From Collinsella sp. (GTDB lineage Bacteria > Actinomycetota > Coriobacteriia > Coriobacteriales > Coriobacteriaceae), in assembly GCA_019424905.1 (NCBI GenBank), contig JAHYYP010000001.1:62001-126000 (forward strand): a DNA stretch of 64,000 nucleotides. Direction: 5' to 3'. Positions 58,780-64,000 of this stretch are shown here, piece after piece. Positions within the stretch are counted from its first letter, which is position 1. Each line of letters starts with the position of its first letter. Below the pieces are notes generated by a model. It did no database searches and was not told where the DNA came from. It worked only from the letters and a program-made list of their open reading frames with translations. Position numbers and translations under genes: made by a program.

Positions 58780-59121
58780 ATGAGTTTACTGACATTTGCC
58801 AAGACGGCCTTGGGCTCTATGGTCAAGCAGCCGGTCACGGTGTGCTATCCGCAGGAAAAGCTCGCGGCACCCGAGCGCCTGCGCGGGCATATCGTCAACG
58901 ACATGGACGTGTGCATTTGCTGCGGCATGTGCGCTCGTCGCTGCCCGGCGGGCGCTCTCGCGGTCGATCGCAAGGGCGGTACCTGGTCGATCGACCCGTA
59001 TGCCTGTGTGGTGTGCGGCGAGTGCATCGAAAGCTGTCCTAAACACTGTCTGACTATGGACACCGCCCGCACCCCAGTCGCAGCGGACAAGACTCCCACG
59101 GTAGAAACCAAGCCGGAGTAG
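58780..59121 (+). CDS. echF: Ech-type hydrogenase ferredoxin-like subunit
   Basis: A 113-residue two-cluster ferredoxin subunit. The cluster motifs are CICCGMCARRCP and CVVCGECIESCP. It passes electrons between soluble ferredoxin and EchC. It is the last gene of echAB-C-D-E-F. No hyp or maturation genes are in the window, so they must lie elsewhere. The C-terminal ~25 residues are Thr/Pro/Lys-rich. Confidence 0.93.
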   Translation: MSLLTFAKTALGSMVKQPVTVCYPQEKLAAPERLRGHIVNDMDVCICCGMCARRCPAGALAVDRKGGTWSIDPYACVVCGECIESCPKHCLTMDTARTPVAADKTPTVETKPE

Positions 59122-59148
59122 CGTTGGAATAGAGCTGGAATAGGGGCC

Positions 59149-59180
59149 GGTGGGGCAAAAATGCCCCGCCGGCCCCGCGC
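59149..59180 (+). terminator. Hairpin after the ech operon
   Basis: GGGGCCGGTGGGGCA and TGCCCCGCCGGCCCC form a 15-bp stem with an AAAA loop. No T-tract follows, but position and stability suggest a terminator. Confidence 0.75.
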
Positions 59181-59208
59181 TTAAACGCGCGGTTGGGCCG
59201 CCACGAAC

Positions 59209-59360
59209 AAAACTATGTCGGTTTACTACGAAGAATTCGACATTCCCGACCATGACTGCATTTTTCTAAATACTGCAAGCGTTCTACCTGCGGTTTTGCA
59301 AACGCGCAATTTACCGTGGTCGAAGGCGGGCGATTCGTCGTAGTAAACCGACATAGTTTT
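59209..59360. repeat. CCGCAGGTA-core palindrome E3
   Basis: Arms 59209-59235 and 59334-59360 match at 26 of 27 positions (AAAACTATGTCGGTTTACTA in the left arm). The core CCCGACCATGACTGCATTTT and TACCTGCGGTTTT aligns with E1 and E2. The gap 59122-59421 holds this element and the ech terminator, no gene. Confidence 0.88.
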
Positions 59361-59421
59361 GAAATGGCATTAAATCGGTAGCAGCCATTTTGCTATGCCG
59401 GGGCGGTCGGCCGTTGGGAAA

Positions 59422-60051
59422 TTACCCTCGCAGGTAGGCGATGGCGATCTGTGTGCGGTTGCGCAGGCCCATTTTGGCAAGGATTGAGCTGATGTGGTTG
59501 CGTACGGTGCCTTCGCCCATATAGGCGGTGGCAGCAATCTCCTTGTTGTCGAGGCCGCGGGCGATGAGCTCGGCGACTTCGAACTCGCGGTCAGTCAGGC
59601 TGACAAAGGCCGCGGGCCGGCGGGTTGCGCCGGCCTCGACGTCCACCCCATCAAAGTCGACATCCTCGATTGCCTTGCCCTCGAGTACGCGTTTGCCGTC
59701 CATGACTTGCGTCAATGCCGGAGGAATGGCGGCGACATCGGTCTTGATCAGGTAGCCGCGGGCGCCCAGTTTGAGCGCCGACACAATGTACTCGTCATCC
59801 GAGAATGTCGTCAGAAACACCACGCGCGCCGAAGGGTCGCGCTCAAGGATCTCGCGTGCCGCCGAAAGTCCGTCACGCCCCGGCATCTGAATGTCGAGCA
59901 GTGCGATATCGGGCGCGTGTTCGGCATAGAGCGAAACCGCATCGTTGCCGTTGGCACCGGTGCCCACCACTTCGATCTGCGGCTGGGCGCCCAGGATAAT
60001 CTTGAGCGAATCGACCACCAAGCGGTCGTCGTCGACAACGATGAGCCTCAT
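59422..60051 (-). CDS. Response regulator, NarL/LuxR type
   Basis: A 209-residue two-component response regulator. The receiver domain has the acidic pair DDD near residues 7-9, phosphoacceptor Asp53 in LLDIQMPG, and Lys in GYLIKTD. The C-terminal LuxR HTH reads LTDREFEVAELIARGLDNKEIA and GTVRNHISSILAKMG. Its start overlaps the sensor kinase stop by four bases (ATGA). The likely target is the ABC exporter at 61391, which is divergently transcribed (inference). Confidence 0.94.
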   Translation of the reverse strand: MRLIVVDDDRLVVDSLKIILGAQPQIEVVGTGANGNDAVSLYAEHAPDIALLDIQMPGRDGLSAAREILERDPSARVVFLTTFSDDEYIVSALKLGARGYLIKTDVAAIPPALTQVMDGKRVLEGKAIEDVDFDGVDVEAGATRRPAAFVSLTDREFEVAELIARGLDNKEIAATAYMGEGTVRNHISSILAKMGLRNRTQIAIAYLRG

Positions 60052-61193
60052 CGGCTCTCATCTCCTTGCTGTTTGGGAACGGTGGCAAACACGCGCCAGC
60101 CGCCGGCGCTGGCACGCGGGCCGGCGGTGAAGGTGCCGCCAAGCGCCTCGATGCGCTCGCGCATGGAGGCGAGCCCCATGCCCTCCGCGGCGCCGCGGCT
60201 GCTTGCTTGGACCCCGCCCGTGCCATCGTCGGTAACGATGAGCTGGTAAAACGACGGATGCTCCATGCATCGTACAGTGACAGCATGGGCGCAAGCGTGG
60301 CGCATGGTGTTGGAGAGCGCCTCGCGTAGGACCGCCGCAAAGCAGTTGGCGACGTTTGCGGGTGCATGCTCGGCCATAACTTCAAGCTCAATCTGCGGAC
60401 CGCCGTCCGAGCGCGCGCCTTCGACAATGCGTTCGAGCTGCACGGAAAGGTCGACGGCGTTGTCGTTGAGCGCATGGACGCTGGTGCGCACAAGCTGGAG
60501 CGCCTCGTCAACCGTGCGTTTGACGTCGGCGAAATCGGCGGCAACCCTGGGCTCGTCGGCGTGCACGACGCGCAGGGCCTCGGTCTGCAGCGAGGCGCGC
60601 GTGAGCTGGTGGCCGACGTTATCGTGGATCTCGCGCGCGATACGGGCGCGTTCGGCGAGTGTCGCGAGCTCGACTTCGTAGTCCTGGCGATCGGCAAGGT
60701 CGCGGTTGCGCGCTTCGAGCGCGAGAGCTCGTTCCTGCAGCTCGTCGCGGATGCGGCGCATGCGCTGCTGCTCGCGCTCCAACTGGGCGGTACGTAGCGA
60801 TAACAAGGTGGCGGCAACTGAAAGGATGGCGGTCAGTAGAAGCGTTCGGGCGGTGAGCGCGTCGGCGCGTAGGTCCGCGACGAGTGCGAAGACAAAGGCG
60901 ACGCCAATGCCCAACGCGACCCAAACGTGTTCACGGCGCACGCGCCGCGCAATGTCATAGAGGGCGAGAGGCGCAAACGGCACAAACGGCGGCGCAAAGA
61001 CGGCCGCGATGATGTAAGCGTAACTCGCGGCCTTGCTTACACGGCGTGTGCGTTCCCCCTTTGCGACCTCGGCCAGCGAGGTGGCGATAACGCCAAGGCA
61101 AAACGCCGCGACCAGGCGAGCGTCCACAGCAAGGCCCGTGGCGGCCGCAATGCAGCACGCCAGAACGATCGATTTGTCGAAAAGCCTGTTCAT
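60048..61193 (-). CDS. Sensor histidine kinase (HisKA_3 / NarX-DesK type)
   Basis: A 381-residue membrane sensor. The N-terminal ~140 residues hold four to six hydrophobic helices with very short loops, so it probably senses the membrane itself or a lipophilic signal. A coiled coil follows (REQQRMRRIRDELQERALAL), then the phosphoacceptor box ARIAREIHDNVGHQL and the ATP-binding N-box REALSNTMRHA and GMGLASMRERI. The start at 61193 is called from a -10 hexamer 6 bases upstream and no ribosome site, suggesting a leaderless mRNA. In-frame residues upstream are not conserved in type. Confidence 0.9.
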   Translation of the reverse strand: MNRLFDKSIVLACCIAAATGLAVDARLVAAFCLGVIATSLAEVAKGERTRRVSKAASYAYIIAAVFAPPFVPFAPLALYDIARRVRREHVWVALGIGVAFVFALVADLRADALTARTLLLTAILSVAATLLSLRTAQLEREQQRMRRIRDELQERALALEARNRDLADRQDYEVELATLAERARIAREIHDNVGHQLTRASLQTEALRVVHADEPRVAADFADVKRTVDEALQLVRTSVHALNDNAVDLSVQLERIVEGARSDGGPQIELEVMAEHAPANVANCFAAVLREALSNTMRHACAHAVTVRCMEHPSFYQLIVTDDGTGGVQASSRGAAEGMGLASMRERIEALGGTFTAGPRASAGGWRVFATVPKQQGDESR

Positions 61194-61199
61194 ACGGGT

Positions 61200-61205
61200 A
61201 TTGTA
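61200..61205 (-). promoter_or_regulatory. -10 element of a probable leaderless transcript
   Basis: On the minus strand TACAAT lies exactly 6 bases before the kinase ATG (TACAAT-ACCCGT-ATG). A transcript starting about there would have no 5' leader, and no Shine-Dalgarno sequence is seen. Confidence 0.55.
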
Positions 61206-61390
61206 CGCGAAGCCGCGCGTGGTGGAGGGGCCGCCTGCGCAACCGTGACATTCCTCCCGCGCGGCAAAGCGGGGGCGTCGGCGGGCTGCACGGTCAAGCC
61301 CCGCACTCGTGACAAAGCTCACTGGCGCGCGCCGGCGACTCCTGCGATGATGCAATCGTACCGGGCCACAATCAACAGGAGGGCCGCCTC

Positions 61391-62329
61391 ATGACAGACA
61401 TCGTCCACGTCGAAAACCTCGTCAAGCGCTACGACGATCTTATCGCGCTCGATCACTTTAACCTGAGCATCGCCCCCGGCGAGATCTTTGGCCTGCTGGG
61501 CCCCAACGGCTCGGGCAAGACCACGTCCATCAACTGTATTCTGCAGCTGCTTGCCTACGACAAAGGCACCATCGAGCTGTTCGGCGAACCCATGACGCCC
61601 GCCCGCTACGACCTCAAGCGCCGCATCGGCGTGGTGCCGCAGCAGGTGGCGGTGTTCGACGAGCTCACGGTGCGCGAGAACATCGACTATTTCTGCAGCC
61701 TCTACGTTAACGACCGCAAGCGCCGCCGTGCGCTGGTGGACGAGGCAATTGACTTTGTCGGGCTGGGCGACTTTACCAAGTTTCGCCCCGGCAAGCTCTC
61801 GGGTGGCCTGGCGCGTCGCCTCAACATTGCCTGCGGCATCGCGCACAAGCCCGAGCTCATCTTCTTTGATGAGCCCACGGTGGCGGTCGACCCGCAGAGC
61901 CGCAACGCCATCCTGGAGGGCATCTGCCGCCTGCGCGACGAGGGCGCCACGGTGGTGTATACCAGCCATTACATGGAGGAAGTCGAGCAGATTTGCAGCC
62001 GCATCATGATCATGGACGGCGGGCGCGTGCTGGCGCAGGGCACCAACGACGAGCTCAAGCGCATGATTCAGATGGGCGAGCGCGTGACCGTCGAGGTCGG
62101 CGCTGTCGAGCCCGCTACGGTCGAGCGACTGCGCGCCCTCGAGCACGTGCTTTCGGTCGAGCTGTCCGGCGGCGAGCTCGTCTGCACCTGCGAAGCGAGT
62201 CCGCACAATCTGGTCGACATCCTTGACACGCTGCGCGCTGCTGACGTGGCACTCGGCCGCGTGTGGAGCGAGCCGCCGACCCTCAACGACGTGTTCCTCG
62301 AGATCACCGGCCGCGAGCTGCGCGACTAG
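61391..62329 (+). CDS. ABC-type multidrug/lipid exporter ATP-binding protein
   Basis: A 312-residue ATPase of the ABC-2/DrrA type. Walker A is GPNGSGKTT (about residues 38-46), then a QQVAVFDELTVRENI segment, signature LSGGLARRL, and Walker B LIFFDEPTVAVDP. The C-terminal ~90 residues form the accessory domain typical of ABC-2 exporters. The start follows AACAGGAGG. It forms an operon with the two permeases that follow. Confidence 0.93.
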   Translation: MTDIVHVENLVKRYDDLIALDHFNLSIAPGEIFGLLGPNGSGKTTSINCILQLLAYDKGTIELFGEPMTPARYDLKRRIGVVPQQVAVFDELTVRENIDYFCSLYVNDRKRRRALVDEAIDFVGLGDFTKFRPGKLSGGLARRLNIACGIAHKPELIFFDEPTVAVDPQSRNAILEGICRLRDEGATVVYTSHYMEEVEQICSRIMIMDGGRVLAQGTNDELKRMIQMGERVTVEVGAVEPATVERLRALEHVLSVELSGGELVCTCEASPHNLVDILDTLRAADVALGRVWSEPPTLNDVFLEITGRELRD

Positions 62330-62338
62330 GGGGCAGCC

Positions 62339-63526
62339 ATGTTCAACACCATCATCACCACGGTCAAGACCCTGCTGCGCCGGCCGAGCACGTGGGTCTG
62401 GGGCGCTCTCTTTCCCATCGCGCTTTCCACGATGTTCATGTTTATGTTTGCGAATCTGAGCTCCGACGGCACGGTCGACCCGGTGCCGGTGGCCGTCGTA
62501 GCGGATGAGGCCTGGGACGCCTCGACCTTTAAGGGCGTGGCGACGTCGCTCGACGAGGAAAGCGACGACCAACTGCTCGAGATCCACGAGTACGAAGACT
62601 TGGCCGCCGCCCGCAAGGCGCTTAAGGCCGGCGAGGTCGCGGGCATCTATACGGTCGACGATGCGGGCACGCCCAAACTCACGTTGCTTTCGAGCTACGA
62701 CAGCTCGCGTGCGTCGTCGGTGCTCACCGACCGCAGCATTCTGGAGACGATGGCAAGCTCGTATACGCAAAATGCCGAGCTCATGTCCCAGATTGCCCAA
62801 GACGACCCGGCGGCGCTCGCCGACCCGGAGGCGGTTACGCGCGCCCTATCGCTCGAGGGTGGCACCCACCGCGTAAGCCTGACACGCATCACGCCCGATG
62901 GCACGGTCATCTACTACTACGCGCTCTTTGGTCTGGTGGCGATGATGTCTGCCGAGTTTGCCGCCTTGAGCGTCGTCGATCTGCAGCCCAATCTGTCGGG
63001 CCTCGGCGCACGTCACTGCGTGGGCGGCCTTTCCAAGACAGCGTCGCTGGCCGGCATCTTTGTCGGTTCGTGGCTGGTCTCCTTTGCCTCGATGGCAATC
63101 GCGATCGGCTACGTGCGCCTGGTCGTGGGCGTCGACTTTGGCGGGCGCGAGGGGCTGTGTCTGGTGGGCGGTGCCGCTTCCGCGCTTGCCGCCACGGGCC
63201 TGGGGCTCTTTGTGGGCACGCTTCCCGTTAAGGGCGGCAAGGCGTCCAAGTCCGGCATCCTTACGGGCTTTGCTACCACGTGCGCCTTGTTCGCCGGCCT
63301 CTACGGCGAGCCGGCGATGGCGCTTGCCGACGACGTCGCCCGCGCCTGTCCGGCCGAGTGCTGGCTCAACCCCGTCAAGCTTATCTGCGACATGTTCAAC
63401 CGCCTGTATTTCTTTGAGGACCTGGGCCCCTTTGCCGTTCGCGCCGGCGCGCTCGTCCTGATGGCGCTGCTGTTCGTTGCCGCCGCCACGCTGATCTTTG
63501 GAAGGAGCCGCTATGAGCACCTTTAA
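62339..63526 (+). CDS. ABC-2 type exporter permease
   Basis: A 395-residue permease with the YhgE/ABC-2 layout: an N-terminal helix (TVKTLLRRPSTWVWG and following), an extracytoplasmic domain to about residue 200, and five C-terminal helices with the IYYYALFGLVAMMSAEFAAL segment. It would pair with the next permease as a heterodimer. The substrate is unknown. It overlaps the next gene by 13 bases. Confidence 0.88.
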   Translation: MFNTIITTVKTLLRRPSTWVWGALFPIALSTMFMFMFANLSSDGTVDPVPVAVVADEAWDASTFKGVATSLDEESDDQLLEIHEYEDLAAARKALKAGEVAGIYTVDDAGTPKLTLLSSYDSSRASSVLTDRSILETMASSYTQNAELMSQIAQDDPAALADPEAVTRALSLEGGTHRVSLTRITPDGTVIYYYALFGLVAMMSAEFAALSVVDLQPNLSGLGARHCVGGLSKTASLAGIFVGSWLVSFASMAIAIGYVRLVVGVDFGGREGLCLVGGAASALAATGLGLFVGTLPVKGGKASKSGILTGFATTCALFAGLYGEPAMALADDVARACPAECWLNPVKLICDMFNRLYFFEDLGPFAVRAGALVLMALLFVAAATLIFGRSRYEHL

Positions 63527-64000
63527 GACCGCGCTTCGCATGGCGCTGGCGCACCCGTTCTACCTGCTCATCTATACGGTGTTCATCTCGCTCATGGGCG
63601 TATTCATCGCGGCATCGGTGAGCTGGAACTCGTCGCAGCTCACCGAGTACAAGCCCTATGATGCCAACGTGATCGTGGTCGATCGCGACGACAGCGACCT
63701 TTCGCGTGCGCTTACCAAGCATCTGGGTTCGCGCTTTGAGCTGGTCACGGGCGTCGACGACGATACGTACGACCTTGCGGACGCGCTTTCCAAGAGCAAC
63801 AGCGCCAAGGGTAGTGCCGACTGCGTATTCTTTATCCCGGAGGGGTTTGAGGGCGACCTCGTTGCGGCCGCCCGCGCGGGGGAGTCCCTGCCCAAGCTCG
63901 ACGTGACCTACGGTGCCGGCACCATGGCGGCGGCGCTTTCGTCTGCCGAGGCCTCGCGCTGGATCTCGCTCGCGGGCGCTGCGGCCGCACTTGAGCCCGC
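63514..64000 (+). CDS. ABC-2 type exporter permease, N-terminal part
   Basis: An open frame that runs off the right edge, 162 residues visible. The N-terminal helix MALAHPFYLLIYTVFISLMG is followed by an extracytoplasmic domain (DANVIVVDRDDSDLSRALTK). Its arrangement mirrors the preceding permease, so it is probably the partner subunit. The start follows GGAAGGAGC inside the previous gene. Confidence 0.85.

Noticed and set aside
53447..59121. Complex I fragment (nuo)
   Set aside because: EchE has the Ni-binding CxxC pairs and the set lacks NuoE/F/G and NuoJ/K; this is a group 4 hydrogenase.

Overview
The window looks like a chromosomal segment of a Collinsella-type member of the Coriobacteriia (Actinomycetota). 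It is GC-rich and carries features common in that group: a mannose-class PTS, a LuxR regulator with an MFS-like membrane half, an Ech-type [NiFe] hydrogenase, a class B sortase, very large cell-wall proteins with LAxTG sorting signals, and leaderless-looking starts. The genus is inferred from protein content; no rRNA is present.

Layout. 1-600: end of carB. 819-5740: a GntR/UTRA regulator, a four-gene mannose-class PTS (IIA-IIB-IIC-IID), a small membrane protein and a MarR regulator that shares an operator-like palindrome with the PTS. 6053-13276: purE, sortase B, a MoaE-like protein, a CmpB-type membrane protein, then purF, purM, purN. 13402-19151: a lone PTS IIA, a PrsA-type foldase, YqeY and a four-gene amino-acid ABC transporter. 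19323-22820: a cytidylate-kinase-like protein, an AAA ATPase with a winged helix, and a frameshifted membrane LuxR regulator. 23045-32377: two LAxTG surface proteins (797 and 2200 aa) in a repeat-rich setting. 32772-36014: electron-bifurcating transhydrogenase NfnAB and pth. 36129-37858: a nuclease-like gene between two MITE-like elements. 37945-40537: prs and glmU. 40731-43985: an ECF transporter (T, fused A-A, S). 44525-49565: xth, sirtuin, a folP-folK fusion, a BirA-like protein and coaX. 49762-49838: initiator tRNA. 50286-52316: a flavin/Fe-S enoate-reductase-type oxidoreductase. 52766-59121: a small HTH protein and the ech hydrogenase operon with fused EchA-EchB. 59422-61193: a two-component system. 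61391-64000: an ABC-2 exporter cut by the window end.

Functionally the segment combines purine and folate supply (carB, purE/F/M/N, prs, folPK) with sugar and amino-acid import and a fermentative redox set: Ech would couple reduced ferredoxin to H2 and an ion gradient, and NfnAB would balance NADH, NADPH and ferredoxin.

The most unusual content is between the genes. Several families of palindromic elements recur. Nine units keep a 15-17 base stem around a loop of exactly 25 variable bases; they sit singly or in arrays of two or three at about 80-base spacing, and three arrays follow a shared leader-like sequence. Other families do the opposite: the loop or core is conserved (GGGGACAGGCACC, ACCGCAGGTAGAA, or CTCCGGCTGC...GCAGAGTCG) while the stems differ but stay complementary, the pattern expected if structure is selected. 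One palindrome appears to lie inside the coding sequence of the fused ECF ATPase.
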